Assembly (NCBI GenBank): GCA_945882655.1
Contig: CAMCWL010000002.1
Coordinates: 1-55,883, forward strand
Direction: 5' to 3'
Origin: Opitutus sp. GAS368
GTDB taxonomy: Bacteria; Verrucomicrobiota; Verrucomicrobiia; Opitutales; UBA953
DNA length: 55,883 bases
This document shows positions 1 through 8,791 of the stretch, in pieces. The position numbers were made by a program, and so were the translations under genes. The notes under the pieces are model-generated. The model made no database searches. It saw only the letters and a program-made list of their open reading frames with translations, and was not told the origin of the DNA. How positions within the stretch are numbered: position 1 is the first letter of the stretch; every line of letters begins with the position of its first letter.

Positions 1-583
1 CGACGAGGGCGGCGGCGATGTTGGTCGGCCAGGCAACGCGCTTCATCGGCGTCTGCTTAGCCACCGCGCTGGCAATCGCACGGCGGACATCGAGGATGCC
101 TTCGCCTTTCCAAGCGGACGACAGCACGACCGGCACGCCGCCGAGGCGACGAGAAAGCAGCTCAGTGTCGATACGGAGGCCTTGTTCCTTGGCGACGTCG
201 GCCTGGTTGAGGACGATGACCACCGGACGACCGAGCTCGGCGACCTGTGAGGCAAGGAAGAGATTACGGAGCAGGTTTGTGGAATCGACGACGAGCACCA
301 CGGCGTCTGGACGGCGATCGCCGGCGATGTTGCCCGAAAGCGCATCGATGACGACCTGCTCATCGGGCGAAGCGGCGGCGAGGGAGTAGAGTCCAGGCAG
401 GTCAACCAGCTCGACTTTCTGCCCGTCGCCGAGGTCGCAGGTACCCGACTTGCGAGCGACGGTGACGCCTGGGTAATTGCCGACGCGCTGACGCAAGCCG
501 GTCAGAGCGTTGAAGAGGGTCGACTTGCCGGTGTTGGGGTTACCGACGAGCGCGACCAAGAGGCCTGCTTCGGGAGTGCTCAC
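1..583 (-). CDS. feoB: Ferrous iron transport protein B, N-terminal part (gene cut by left edge)
   Basis: This is the GTPase (G) domain of FeoB, the inner-membrane Fe(II) permease. The first ~194 residues are present and the membrane part lies beyond base 1. The G1 P-loop GNPNTGKST follows the start closely, the switch region reads GNYPGVTVARKSG, G3 is DLPGLYSL, and the G4-like NQAD is visible. The start is a GTG at 581-583 whose bases overlap the feoA stop (GTGA), so feoB is translationally coupled to feoA. The feoA-feoB order and the Fur-like site upstream support Fe(II) uptake under iron limitation. Identification is firm; only the C-terminal extent is unknown. Confidence 0.95.
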   Translation of the reverse strand, partial: MSTPEAGLLVALVGNPNTGKSTLFNALTGLRQRVGNYPGVTVARKSGTCDLGDGQKVELVDLPGLYSLAAASPDEQVVIDALSGNIAGDRRPDAVVLVVDSTNLLRNLFLASQVAELGRPVVIVLNQADVAKEQGLRIDTELLSRRLGGVPVVLSSAWKGEGILDVRRAIASAVAKQTPMKRVAWPTNIAAALV

Positions 584-840
584 GGCTGGCGCGGTCGCTG
601 GATGGGACAGTCGGCGGAGACGTCGACGATCAGGTTCTCGGCTTCGGCGAGACGCAGGCTGACGACCTGGCCACCGAACTCGATGGCGAGCGGGTCACCG
701 AGCGGCGCCTTCCGGATGAGCTTCAGGACCATGCCCGGGAGCAGCCCTAGAGCCATTAAACGCTGATCCACCCCGCGCTCAGGATTGAGCGAGGCCAGCT
801 TGCCGAATTGGCCGGGCAGAAGTTGGGAAAGCGGAGTCAC
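580..840 (-). CDS. feoA: Ferrous iron transport protein A (FeoA, SH3-like)
   Basis: An 86-residue FeoA-type small cytosolic protein that assists FeoB. The family pattern is clear: an N-terminal LSQLLPGQ stretch, then RLMALGLLPGM, a basic segment, and DPLAIEFGGQVVSLRLAEA ahead of the end. Its length matches stand-alone FeoA. The start is GTG (838-840). There is no recognisable Shine-Dalgarno sequence, because the bases just upstream are taken up by a Fur-like palindrome. The stop overlaps the feoB start by 4 nt. It is the first gene of the feo operon and is divergent from the peptide transporter gene. Confidence 0.93.
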   Translation of the reverse strand: MTPLSQLLPGQFGKLASLNPERGVDQRLMALGLLPGMVLKLIRKAPLGDPLAIEFGGQVVSLRLAEAENLIVDVSADCPIQRPRQP

Positions 841-845
841 TCTAA

Positions 846-862
846 TTGAGAATGAGTCTCAA
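846..862. promoter_or_regulatory. Fur-box-like operator of the feo operon
   Basis: The 17-base sequence TTGAGAATGAGTCTCAA is a perfect 6-5-6 inverted repeat (TTGAGA/TCTCAA). It resembles Fur boxes of the TGAGAAT type. It lies 6 nt upstream of the feoA GTG and overlaps the expected transcription start and the -10 edge of the feo promoter, which is a classic repressor position. That it binds Fur is inferred from resemblance and context. Confidence 0.75.
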
Positions 863-889
863 AACTAGCCCTTAGGCCCCCTTTGTCAA
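862..889 (-). promoter_or_regulatory. Candidate sigma-70 promoter of feoAB
   Basis: On the minus strand a perfect -35 TTGACA (884-889) is followed by a 16-base spacer and a weak -10 TAGTTT (862-867). This places the transcript start near 855, inside the Fur-like palindrome, with a leader of only about 15 nt before the feoA GTG. The -10 is a poor match, so the call rests on the -35 and on the fit with the operator. Confidence 0.5.
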
Positions 890-963
890 CGCCGACCATC
901 GGAGGGCGGCTAATTGCATTCCCGACTCCCCCTCCCCCGCTCCGCCGCTTATAACCCCTTTAG

Positions 964-2496
964 ATGCACGAACTGACCCCAGACGTCGAATCGCCGGCCA
1001 AGCACACCGAGCGCGACCATGGGGGCATGGCCGGCCACCCCCGGGGGTTGAGCATGCTCTTCTATGCCGAGATGTGGGAACGGTTCTCCTACTACGGCAT
1101 GCGGGCGATTCTCCTGCTGTTCATGATCGCGCCTCTGGCGATGGGCGGGATGGGGATGGACCAGAAAGACGCCGCTCAGATCTACGGCAACTACACCATG
1201 GCGAGCTACATGGTTTGCATCCTGGGGGGCTACCTCGCGGATAACTTTATCGGGGCGCGCCGGGCGGTCCTGATAGGCGGACTCATCATCACCGCGGGCC
1301 ATTACTGCCTAGCGTTCGCCTCCGAGCCAACCTTCTACGCGGGGCTCATCCTCGTCGCACTCGGTACCGGCCTGCTCAAGCCGAGCATCAGCACGCTCGT
1401 TGGCGGACTCTACTCGCATGGCGACACGCGCCGTGACGCGGGCTTCTCGCTCTTCTACATGGGTATCAACCTTGGTGCGTTTGCCGCGCCACTAGTCGTC
1501 GGCTGGCTCGCTCAGGGCGAACAGTTCAAGGCGCTGCTCACGGGCTGGGGACTCGACCCGACGCACAGCTGGCACTGGGGCTTTGGCGCGGCGGGGATTG
1601 GGATGACCTTAGGTATGATGGTCTACCTACGACACTGGCATTGGCTCTCGCACATCGGTCATCCGCCGGAAGCAGACGCTCCGCGCCCTTGGGGCAAGCT
1701 CGCACTGGTCGCTTTAGGCACTGCGGCGATGCTCGGTGTGATGATCGCATCGGACTATGTCGCCTGGATTAATCCCATCGTCTTTGCGCTCCCGTTCGTC
1801 GGTGTGATTTGGTTCGGCGTCGTGAAACGGGATATAGATAGCCGCCGCATCGCGGCGATTCTCGTCTTCTTCATCTGTGCGATCCTCTTCTGGGCGGTCT
1901 TTGAACAAGCCGGCTCCTCGCTCACGCTCTTCGCTGATGAGCTCACGCGGAATGAGCTGTTCGGGCGTGCGTTTCCGTCCTCGTGGTTCCAATCCGTGAA
2001 CTCGCTCTTCATCCTCGCACTCGCGCCACTGTTCGCGTGGCTCTGGGTCAGCCTGCGGGAGCGTCAGCCTTCGATCCCGATGAAGTTCGTCTGGGGCCTC
2101 GTGTTCCTCGGGCTCTCCTTCGCACTCCTCGTTCCCGCTGCGCAACTCACCGCCGCAGGCAAAGTGAGCCCGTGGTGGCTGATCGGTGTCTATTTCCTCC
2201 AGACCATCGGCGAACTCTGCCTCAGTCCCGTCGGCCTGAGCGCGATGACCAAGCTAGCCCCGGCGAAGCTCGCCGGGCTTGTGATGGGCATCTGGTTCCT
2301 CGGCACTGCACTCGGCAATAAACTGGCGGGGTCGATCGCGGCGGAGTTCAACGCCAAGGACCCGCAAGCCCTCGCTCACTTCTTCTGGCAACAAGCCCTA
2401 CTCGTGGGCGGCATGACGGTGCTGCTACTCGTACTCGTGCCGTGGGTGCGCCGACTGACTGGCGAACAGGCGACGTCAGGTCAGAGTTCTGCCTGA
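964..2496 (+). CDS. POT/PTR2-family proton-dependent oligopeptide transporter
   Basis: A 510-residue major facilitator protein of the POT (PTR2) family, which imports di- and tripeptides with protons across the inner membrane. The signature EMWERFSYYGMR near residue 37 matches the family ExxERFxYYG motif. A second family segment, GDTRRDAGFSLFYMGINLGA, follows around residues 155-175. About 14 hydrophobic helices can be counted, the usual number for bacterial POT proteins. The C-terminal half holds GELCLSPVGLSAMTKLAP, also typical. It stands alone, convergent with exonuclease III, and the two coding regions overlap by 16 bases. A TATAAC at 950-955 lies so close to the ATG that a very short or leaderless transcript is possible. 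Substrate specificity beyond small peptides cannot be read. Confidence 0.93.
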   Translation: MHELTPDVESPAKHTERDHGGMAGHPRGLSMLFYAEMWERFSYYGMRAILLLFMIAPLAMGGMGMDQKDAAQIYGNYTMASYMVCILGGYLADNFIGARRAVLIGGLIITAGHYCLAFASEPTFYAGLILVALGTGLLKPSISTLVGGLYSHGDTRRDAGFSLFYMGINLGAFAAPLVVGWLAQGEQFKALLTGWGLDPTHSWHWGFGAAGIGMTLGMMVYLRHWHWLSHIGHPPEADAPRPWGKLALVALGTAAMLGVMIASDYVAWINPIVFALPFVGVIWFGVVKRDIDSRRIAAILVFFICAILFWAVFEQAGSSLTLFADELTRNELFGRAFPSSWFQSVNSLFILALAPLFAWLWVSLRERQPSIPMKFVWGLVFLGLSFALLVPAAQLTAAGKVSPWWLIGVYFLQTIGELCLSPVGLSAMTKLAPAKLAGLVMGIWFLGTALGNKLAGSIAAEFNAKDPQALAHFFWQQALLVGGMTVLLLVLVPWVRRLTGEQATSGQSSA

Positions 2497-3248
2497 ACGC
2501 GAACGGACACCGGACAGTGGTCTGAACCCGTGACCTTATCGTGGATGTCTGGTTGGGAATACTTGAGGCCGTCAGAAGTCAGGCAGTAGTCCAGGCGCCA
2601 GCCAATGTTGCGTGCGCGGATACCCGGGCGATAGGACCACCAGCTGTAGCGCTTCGCTAGTTCAGGATGCTGAGCGCGGAACGTATCCGTGAAACCATGC
2701 CGAGAAAGGAGCTGGCTGAAAGATTCGCGCTCCTCGTCGGTGAAGCCCGCGTTGCGGCGGTTCGTCGAAGGATTGGCGAGGTCGATCTCGGCATGCGCGA
2801 CATTGAGATCGCCGCAGACTACGACCGGCTTCTTCTTGGCGAGACGCGCGAGGTATTTTCGGAAATCCGCGTCCCACTGCAGCCGGTAGTCGAGGCGCTC
2901 GAGTTCGCGCTGGGAATTAGGGACATAGGCGCTGACGACAAAGAGCCCGTTGAACTCCGCTGTGACCACGCGGCCTTCAGGCGGATGGTCACCCGGGAAA
3001 TCAGTGGCGACGGAGAGCGGGGCCTTCTTCGAGAGCACCGCCGTGCCGGAGTAGCCTTTCTTCTCGGCTTCGTGCCAGAACTGGTGCGGATAAGCCAAGC
3101 CAAGCGTGGTGGCGACGGCGGTCTCGCACTTCGTCTCCTGGAGGCAGAGCACGTCCGGATCAGCGGACGCGATGAAATCGGCGAGTCCCTTGCCGAGGGC
3201 CGAGCGGACGCCGTTGACGTTCCAGGAATAGATCTTCGTGTGACTCAC
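2481..3248 (-). CDS. xth: Exodeoxyribonuclease III (AP endonuclease)
   Basis: A 255-residue ExoIII/ExoA-type Mg2+-dependent AP endonuclease and 3'-5' exonuclease for base excision repair. Visible motifs are SWNVNGVRSALGKG at the N terminus, CLQETK (catalytic Glu), GDLNVAHAEIDLANP (catalytic Asp/Asn), RLDYCLTS, and the terminal GSDHCPVSV with the catalytic Asp-His. Length and order match the family. The gene ends 16 bases inside the convergent peptide transporter gene. It may be read together with the membrane-anchored protein gene just upstream (7-base gap). Confidence 0.95.
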   Translation of the reverse strand: MSHTKIYSWNVNGVRSALGKGLADFIASADPDVLCLQETKCETAVATTLGLAYPHQFWHEAEKKGYSGTAVLSKKAPLSVATDFPGDHPPEGRVVTAEFNGLFVVSAYVPNSQRELERLDYRLQWDADFRKYLARLAKKKPVVVCGDLNVAHAEIDLANPSTNRRNAGFTDEERESFSQLLSRHGFTDTFRAQHPELAKRYSWWSYRPGIRARNIGWRLDYCLTSDGLKYSQPDIHDKVTGSDHCPVSVRVQAEL

Positions 3249-3255
3249 GGACGAA

Positions 3256-4131
3256 TCACTTGAAGAGCTGGTTCATCTTACGGTCGAGATCCTTGCCCTT
3301 TTCGCCGGCCTTAGGATCAGCGGTCACCGCAGGGGCGACTTCGACGACTGGAGCAACCGGAACCACGGCCGCAGGAACAGAATTCGCCGCAGGTGCCGGC
3401 ACGGCCAGGGTGACCTCGTCAGGCTTAACCCCGAAAAGGATATCGACCCGCTGAGCGAGGGTGGGTGGGCCCTTCGGCACGACAGCGACTGGAGCGGCGG
3501 TGGCCGGAGTTACTCCAACTGGAGCGGTCGACGCGGCCGCGACGGTCGCACCTTGGGCAGCGGCGAAGGGCGAATCGAACTTGGTGCCCTTAGCGACCAG
3601 CTCCGAGACTCGCTTGCCGAGTTCGACGGAAAAATCGGTGAGCGTGCTCTTAATCTCGAACTTGGCGCCCTTGGCGCGGACCTCAAGCGACCCATCGGCG
3701 AGGACCTTAGAAACCTGTAGTACCGTGCCGACTTCGAGCACCAAATCTTGAACTTTCTTCCCATCAACGATGACGGGGACGGCAGTGGCGGTCTTCACCG
3801 ACACCGCGGTCGGCCAAAGGATTAGGTGTTCCGAGATGGATTTGAAATCGATGGCCGGTTCCGTGGCAGTGGGGGCAGTCGCAGTTGGTGGCGATGGCGC
3901 GGCGGCGACGGTCGCTGGGGCGGGAGTCGCCACTGGCGAGGTGACCTTGGGTGCGGCAGGCACGACTGGGGCGACGACAGGCGCGGAAGCGACCGCGACC
4001 TCAATCGGCCGGGCAGCAGACTCGCTTCGGCTGACGACCACGTTGAAGCTGGGCGTGAAGAATAGGATGCCTCCGGCACCGACAATCGCGCCGAAGAGGA
4101 AGATGAGGAGACCTCGGAAAAACACAGCCAT
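3256..4131 (-). CDS. Membrane-anchored Ala/Val/Pro-rich protein, unknown function
   Basis: I do not recognise this 291-residue protein. Residues ~5-27 form one hydrophobic segment ending in FFTP, a signal anchor that would place the rest outside the cytoplasm. Residues ~45-90 are a low-complexity Ala/Pro/Val/Thr linker. A compact region follows at ~93-190 (HLILWPTAVSVKTATAVPVI onward, then LADGSLEVRAKGAKFEIK). Its alternating strands might be an SH3-like beta domain, but this is a guess. A second low-complexity stretch ends in a basic tail KGKDLDRKMNQLFK. It sits 8 nt after guaB and just before xth on the same strand, so it may be co-transcribed with guaB. It may tether something to the envelope. 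Confidence 0.7.
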   Translation of the reverse strand: MAVFFRGLLIFLFGAIVGAGGILFFTPSFNVVVSRSESAARPIEVAVASAPVVAPVVPAAPKVTSPVATPAPATVAAAPSPPTATAPTATEPAIDFKSISEHLILWPTAVSVKTATAVPVIVDGKKVQDLVLEVGTVLQVSKVLADGSLEVRAKGAKFEIKSTLTDFSVELGKRVSELVAKGTKFDSPFAAAQGATVAAASTAPVGVTPATAAPVAVVPKGPPTLAQRVDILFGVKPDEVTLAVPAPAANSVPAAVVPVAPVVEVAPAVTADPKAGEKGKDLDRKMNQLFK

Positions 4132-4139
4132 GGATAAGT

Positions 4140-5714
4140 TTAGGAGCCCGCCTTGATTTCGATGACGTCGTGCGGGGCGGCTTCGCGCTGACCAGCCGGA
4201 GTGACGCGGATGTAGCGCGCACGCTTACGATGCTCGGCGAGATTGGCTGCACCGAGGTAACCGAGACCACTCTGGACGCCGCCGGCGAGGGTGCCGAGGA
4301 CCTGGTCGACCGTGCCGGAAACTTCCTTGAGCGCTTCGATGCCTTCAGCGGCGACCTTGCTGAACTTGCCGCTGGCGGAATGGCCGTAGCGGGCGGCCGA
4401 ACCCTTGCGCATAGCTTCGTGCGAACCCATGCCGCGGTATTCCTTATAAGTCTTACCGTTGATCTCCATCAGCTTGCCCGGGGCTTCGCGGCTGCCGGCG
4501 AGCAGGCCGCCGAGGATGACCGCGTCGGCGAGCGTGAGCGCCTTGACGATGTCGCCGCTCTTCGTGATGCCGCCGTCGGCGAGGATGCGCACGCCCTTCT
4601 TGGCAGCGGCGCGGGAGGCGACGTAAAGCGCGGTGAGCTGCGGGATGCCGACACCGGCGACAATCCGGGTCGTGCAGATCGAGCCGGGGCCTTGGCCGAT
4701 CTTGACGGTGTCCGCGCCCGCTGCGGCGAGGAACTCGACGCCTTCGCCACTGGTGACATTGCCAGCGATGAGCGTGATGCCCTTATGGGCCTTGCGCAGC
4801 ATACGGAGCGCGTCGCCGACGCCTTTGGTGTGGCCGTGGGCGGTGGAGATGGCGAGGGCGTCCGCGCCTTCGTCGATGAGAGCGCTGACGTGTGCGAGCA
4901 AGCGGGTGCGGTCGATTTCGCCGTCGGTCGTGCGGGGCACCGAGATGGCAACGCCGACGCGGAGACGGAAATCGACGTCGCGGGTCGGGCGGACGTGGGC
5001 GCGGGATTCTTCGGAGATGCGCTCGATGTCGCTGAGGGTGAAGAGGCCGCGCAGCTTGTTCTTCGCGTCGACCACGAGGAGCTTGTTCTGGCCAACGTGC
5101 TCGGAGAACTTGCGGTCAGCGGTGGCGATGGGGTCCTTGCCGAGATCTTTCTCGGCGACGGTGAAGACCTTGTCGCGCGGGATCATGACCGCGACGACCT
5201 TACGCTGGCCGTGGCGTTCCTTGACCGTGCTGCCAGGCAGGAGGCCAAGGAGCGTTCCGTCGGAAGACGTGACCGGGAAGGTGCTGAAGGCCAAGCCGTC
5301 ACGTTCAATGCGGGCGAGGACCTGGCCGATGGTGTCATCAGCCGAGACGACTGCGGGGTCGCCAATCATGCCGTGAATGTGGTTCTTTACGCGGCGGACT
5401 TCGGCGACCTGGTCGGCTTCCCCCATATTATAGTGAAGGAGCCCTAGTCCACCGTTGAGGGCCATCGCGATGGCCATGCGGTGCTCGGTGACCGTATCCA
5501 TGTCAGACGAGACAATCGGGAGGGATAGCGCCAGGGCGTCGGAGAGGGACGAATCGAGGCGGGTCATCCGGGGGAGGACCTCGGAGTAGCGAGTCGCCAG
5601 GGAGACATCGTCATACGTCAGGCCAAGGCCGGCGTTGGCGGGAAAGAACGCGTCCGCGGACAGGTAAAAGCGTTCGTCTAGGGAAACGCGGCCCTTGGAT
5701 TTCGAGGAGGCCAT
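4140..5714 (-). CDS. guaB: Inosine-5'-monophosphate dehydrogenase
   Basis: A 524-residue IMPDH, which oxidises IMP to XMP with NAD+ in GTP synthesis. The TIM barrel is split by a tandem CBS pair at about residues 118-240. The catalytic loop GPGSICTTR carries Cys347, and the flap region reads [22 protein letters not shown] chose the ATG at 5714 because the family-like [15 protein letters not shown]...LTYDDVSL follows; the frame stays open a further 105 codons upstream without family similarity. One oddity: the usual NAD-site Asp before the HGH motif (family IDSSHGH/LDTAHGH) is Ser290 here (AISTAHGHT). The 5' leader holds overlapping hairpins. gmk, two steps further towards GTP, is nearby. Confidence 0.96.
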   Translation of the reverse strand: MASSKSKGRVSLDERFYLSADAFFPANAGLGLTYDDVSLATRYSEVLPRMTRLDSSLSDALALSLPIVSSDMDTVTEHRMAIAMALNGGLGLLHYNMGEADQVAEVRRVKNHIHGMIGDPAVVSADDTIGQVLARIERDGLAFSTFPVTSSDGTLLGLLPGSTVKERHGQRKVVAVMIPRDKVFTVAEKDLGKDPIATADRKFSEHVGQNKLLVVDAKNKLRGLFTLSDIERISEESRAHVRPTRDVDFRLRVGVAISVPRTTDGEIDRTRLLAHVSALIDEGADALAISTAHGHTKGVGDALRMLRKAHKGITLIAGNVTSGEGVEFLAAAGADTVKIGQGPGSICTTRIVAGVGIPQLTALYVASRAAAKKGVRILADGGITKSGDIVKALTLADAVILGGLLAGSREAPGKLMEINGKTYKEYRGMGSHEAMRKGSAARYGHSASGKFSKVAAEGIEALKEVSGTVDQVLGTLAGGVQSGLGYLGAANLAEHRKRARYIRVTPAGQREAAPHDVIEIKAGS

Positions 5715-5734
5715 GAGTGGTCGGTTTCCCCAAA

Positions 5735-5761
5735 GGGTGTTAGGCACCCCCCGGAGGGGTG
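5735..5761 (-). promoter_or_regulatory. Nested hairpins in the guaB 5' leader
   Basis: On the minus strand, shortly before the guaB ATG, CACCCC (complement of 5756-5761) can pair with GGGGTG (5745-5750). Part of the same segment can instead pair as GGGTG/CACCC (5745-5749 with 5735-5739), so the two stems exclude each other. No U-run follows. It could be a leader control element or a chance GC-rich structure. Confidence 0.3.
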
Positions 5762-5772
5762 GCAAATTGATT

Positions 5773-5801
5773 TTGCGAGTTTGTCCGGATTGCGGTCTAT
5801 T
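5773..5801 (+). promoter_or_regulatory. Candidate promoter of menC-menE
   Basis: TTGCGA (5773-5778), a 17-base spacer and TCTATT (5796-5801) each match 4 of 6 consensus bases. The predicted transcript start falls on or next to the menC ATG at 5808, which would make the mRNA leaderless. This agrees with the lack of a Shine-Dalgarno sequence there. Evidence is weak. Confidence 0.3.
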
Positions 5802-5807
5802 CGACCC

Positions 5808-6749
5808 ATGACTGGCGGTTTTTTTGACTTCAAACGTGTCCACCGACGACTGCGCACTCCGCTGACGACGGGAGCGGGCTCCGTAAACAGCGTGGACCGC
5901 ATCATCCTCCGGACCCAATCCGACCAAGGGACCGGCTACGGTGAGATCGCCCCGTGGCCTGGCTTCCCCACCGAATCTGTCGAACAAGCTCTGGAATTCC
6001 TTCGCTCGGCTCAAGGCAACCTTCCCCACCTCGTCGCAGCCGTCGACGCCTCGCCCACTCCGCTTCCTTGTCTCTCGTCAGGGCTCTCTAGCTGCCGCCT
6101 CTGGGATAAGATCATTGGTTTCGGTGGCAGCCTCCCTTGCGCCGGACTCATGACGCTTTCCGTCATGGAAACCGAAGCGAAGGTGGCCGCCGGCTTCAAG
6201 ACGTTGAAGGTTAAGATTTCACCGGAGACCTCCGAGGAATCCATCCACGGCGTGCTGAGCCGATTCCCAGGGAGCCTCCGCCTAGATGCCAACGGCTCAC
6301 TGGATCTGCAGACGGCGCGACGCTGGACCGAGTTCGCCCGCGCGCAGGCGCAGGTTGAGTTTCTTGAACAGCCACTCCCCGTCGGTCATCCGGGTTACGC
6401 TTCGCTCGGACCGGATAAAATCGCGCTCGACGAATCATTCCTGACGCCGGGCGGAATCGATTGGAGCGGAATAGTCGTCGTGAAACCTTTGCTCGCCGGA
6501 GATTGGGACGACCTCTTGGCATGGCGGACCACACGTGCGGATGCCGTCGTCTATTCCTCCTGTTTCGAGACCGCCATCGGCCGTCAAGGCGCGCTCTGGC
6601 TCGCTTCGCAGGACCCGGCCGCTGGAACCGTAGGGTTCGACACCTTAGGTCGCTTCGAAAGCGACGGACGCGATCGCCACGCGGCAGGCCCCTCTGCGAG
6701 CGGCCTGCCGGGCTATGATTGGGCGGGCTTCTGGCACGACCTGACATGA
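5808..6749 (+). CDS. menC: o-Succinylbenzoate synthase
   Basis: A 313-residue enolase-superfamily enzyme that dehydrates SHCHC to o-succinylbenzoate in menaquinone synthesis. The superfamily active-site set is in order: KVK (the KxK catalytic base, LKVKIS), RLDANGS (metal Asp), EFLEQPLP (metal Glu), ALDESF (metal Asp), VVKPLL (second catalytic Lys) and SSCFETAIG near the end. I prefer the ATG at 5808 because the family opening [11 protein letters not shown] follows at once. The stop overlaps the menE start (ATGA), so the pair is coupled. Other menaquinone genes (menD, menF, menB) are not in the window. Confidence 0.93.
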   Translation: MTGGFFDFKRVHRRLRTPLTTGAGSVNSVDRIILRTQSDQGTGYGEIAPWPGFPTESVEQALEFLRSAQGNLPHLVAAVDASPTPLPCLSSGLSSCRLWDKIIGFGGSLPCAGLMTLSVMETEAKVAAGFKTLKVKISPETSEESIHGVLSRFPGSLRLDANGSLDLQTARRWTEFARAQAQVEFLEQPLPVGHPGYASLGPDKIALDESFLTPGGIDWSGIVVVKPLLAGDWDDLLAWRTTRADAVVYSSCFETAIGRQGALWLASQDPAAGTVGFDTLGRFESDGRDRHAAGPSASGLPGYDWAGFWHDLT

Positions 6750-7951
6750 GCGCCGTCGCGGTTTTCCACGCGGACCACGCCATGCACCTGCAGGAAGCCC
6801 TGCAGGCGCATGATGCCGGCCTGCCGGTGTTCTTGGGTAATCCGCGCTGGTCTGACCATGATCTTGCCGAAGCCGCGCGCCAGCTACCGCGGGGAACGAT
6901 TGTTAAAGGACACGCACCCGAACCGCGCGGACTTGGCACGTGTGATTGGCCGAAGAACTGGCGCGGCCGGGTGATGATCCCGACCGGCGGCACCGGCGGG
7001 AAAGTAAAGTTCGTCATCCATTCTTCAGAAACCCTCCGAGCCGCGGCGCTCGGCCTGCGTGATGCACTCGTCGCCCGCGGGCTCTCGCCAATCCTACACG
7101 GCGTCACCTGCACGCCGCCGTGGCACGTCAGCGGCTTCATGCCCGCAATCCGCGCGCGCGCCACCGGCGGCCAGCATCTCGTCATCGATGGCCGCTTCGC
7201 CGAAAGCGCCGCCCTGCCCTCCGTCACGTTCCCCACCTCGGGCACCCAAATCATCTCCTTGGTCCCGGCGCAATTATCGCGACTCCTCGCTCGTGCCGAC
7301 GGCGAAGCCTGGTTGCAGGCGTTTGATGTGATTCTGCTCGGCGGCTCGTCCGTGCCGGCACCTTTGCTCGGCGCAATCCGCGCGCGTCACCTGCCCGTCT
7401 TCCTCACCTATGGCTCGACCGAGACCGCCGCGGCTTGCGCGCTTTGCCCGCCGGAAAAAATCTGGTCCGGTGAATCCGTGCGCGGGACTCCGCTCCCTGG
7501 CGTGACGTTCGCGACGGACCCCGACGGCGTCGTCACGATTACCACCGCGGCGCTCGGTATTGGCCTATGGCCGGACAGCCCTCTCGGTAGTCCTTGGGTA
7601 AGCGGCGACCGAGGCGACGTCGCCGCGGACGGGAGCGTGAAAATTTCTGGCCGCGCCGATCGCGTGATCATCACCGGCGGCGAGAAGGTCGACCCTGCCC
7701 GCGTCGAACAAACGCTGCTCTCAACCGGTCTGATCAAGGAGGCGCTCGTGCTCGGCATAGTCGACGCTCGTTGGGGCGAAATCGTGACGGCCTGCGTCAC
7801 CGGTCCCGCCTCCGCCGAAAGCGCGCTGCGCCACGCCTGCGAAGTGCTTGAGCCAGCGGCTCGACCACGGCGTTACGTATTCGTCCCGAGCATGCCGACG
7901 AACGCCAGCGGCAAGCCAGACCGGGAAGCCATCGCGAAGTTGACCGCTTAG
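6746..7951 (+). CDS. menE: o-Succinylbenzoate-CoA ligase
   Basis: A 401-residue member of the ANL adenylate-forming superfamily, acting after MenC to make o-succinylbenzoyl-CoA. Motifs in order: [13 protein letters not shown] (phosphate loop), [24 protein letters not shown] (YGxTE), [11 protein letters not shown] and [19 protein letters not shown] (hinge and C-terminal domain), and [10 protein letters not shown] with the usual C-terminal catalytic Lys. It is shorter than E. coli MenE (about 450 residues), mainly at the N terminus. The ATG overlaps the menC stop, which supports the assignment over other acyl-CoA ligases. It converges on kdsA with a 4-base overlap of ends. Confidence 0.92.
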   Translation: MSAVAVFHADHAMHLQEALQAHDAGLPVFLGNPRWSDHDLAEAARQLPRGTIVKGHAPEPRGLGTCDWPKNWRGRVMIPTGGTGGKVKFVIHSSETLRAAALGLRDALVARGLSPILHGVTCTPPWHVSGFMPAIRARATGGQHLVIDGRFAESAALPSVTFPTSGTQIISLVPAQLSRLLARADGEAWLQAFDVILLGGSSVPAPLLGAIRARHLPVFLTYGSTETAAACALCPPEKIWSGESVRGTPLPGVTFATDPDGVVTITTAALGIGLWPDSPLGSPWVSGDRGDVAADGSVKISGRADRVIITGGEKVDPARVEQTLLSTGLIKEALVLGIVDARWGEIVTACVTGPASAESALRHACEVLEPAARPRRYVFVPSMPTNASGKPDREAIAKLTA

Positions 7952-8742
7952 GCGCGGACAGCTTTCCAAACGCGCAGGCAGGCTTCAACGAGCGCGGGGA
8001 ATTCTGAGAGGGGCACCTGCGACGGGCCATCAGAGATGGCTTTCTTCGGGTCTGGGTGCGTCTCCATGAAAAGACCGTCGGCACCCGCCGCGAGGGCCGC
8101 CTTGGCGAGGACCGGGACGTATTCGCGCTGGCCGCCGGAAGAGCCACCCGCGGCGCCGGGGAGCTGCACCGCGTGCGTGGCGTCCATGATCGTCGGGTGG
8201 CCGAAGCCGGCCATGATCGGGAAGGAGCGCATGTCGACGACGAGGTTCTGGTAGCCGAAGGTCGTACCGCGATCGGTCTGCCAGATCTCTGCAGCTTTGG
8301 CGCCTTCGAGCTTATCGACGACGAAACGCATCTCGAACGGGGAGAGGAACTGGCCTTTCTTCACGTTGACGACTTTGCCGGTCTTGGCGGCGGCGACGAG
8401 GAGGTCGGTCTGGCGGCACATGAACGCGGGGATCTGCAGCACGTCGACGACCTTGCCGACGGCTTCACACTGCTCAGGGCCGTGGATGTCGGTGAGCACA
8501 TTGAATCCGTAGTCCTTCTTCACCATCGCGAGGAGGTCGAGGCCCGCCTGCATGCCAGGACCGCGGTCGCCGCCGAGCGAGGTGCGGTTGGCTTTGTCGT
8601 AAGAGCCCTTGAAGATGATGTTCAGCTCCGGATGGCGGGCGGCCAAGGCCTTGAGCTCCGTGGCGACGGTCCGGCAGTTGGACTCCGATTCGAGGGAGCA
8701 AGGTCCAGCGATGAGGAGCAGACGGCGCTTATCGTGCAGCAT
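7948..8742 (-). CDS. kdsA: 3-Deoxy-D-manno-octulosonate 8-phosphate synthase
   Basis: A 264-residue KDO-8-P synthase that condenses phosphoenolpyruvate with arabinose 5-phosphate for lipopolysaccharide core sugar KDO. Typical segments are [10 protein letters not shown] at the N terminus, [58 protein letters not shown] and [11 protein letters not shown], and the C-terminal METHPDP. The metal-site Cys in GPCSLES would fit either a metal-dependent type or a structural Cys; I cannot decide. It shows that the organism makes KDO and so has a Gram-negative outer membrane. It ends against menE. Confidence 0.95.
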   Translation of the reverse strand: MLHDKRRLLLIAGPCSLESESNCRTVATELKALAARHPELNIIFKGSYDKANRTSLGGDRGPGMQAGLDLLAMVKKDYGFNVLTDIHGPEQCEAVGKVVDVLQIPAFMCRQTDLLVAAAKTGKVVNVKKGQFLSPFEMRFVVDKLEGAKAAEIWQTDRGTTFGYQNLVVDMRSFPIMAGFGHPTIMDATHAVQLPGAAGGSSGGQREYVPVLAKAALAAGADGLFMETHPDPKKAISDGPSQVPLSEFPALVEACLRVWKAVRA

Positions 8743-8791
8743 GCGGCAGGATAGGACGAGCCGCGCCCTCAGGGCGAGCCGTAAGGAGTGC

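Noticed and set aside
1571-1590. Sigma-54-like TGGCACTGGGGCTTTGG inside the peptide transporter gene
   Set aside because: It lacks the GC of the -12 box at the right distance and lies inside coding sequence.
3461-4156. Plus-strand frames across the Ala/Val-rich protein gene
   Set aside because: They are antisense images of low-complexity sequence with repetitive Gly/Ala/Thr and no start context.
4170-5447. Long plus-strand open frame opposite guaB (425 codons)
   Set aside because: It mirrors the guaB coding region in a GC-rich genome, has low-complexity Ala/Asp/Glu/Val content and no family likeness.
8764-8776. CGCCC/GGGCG hairpin after polX as terminator
   Set aside because: The stem is five pairs with no T-run on the minus strand and lies in a GC-rich gap, so support is too weak.
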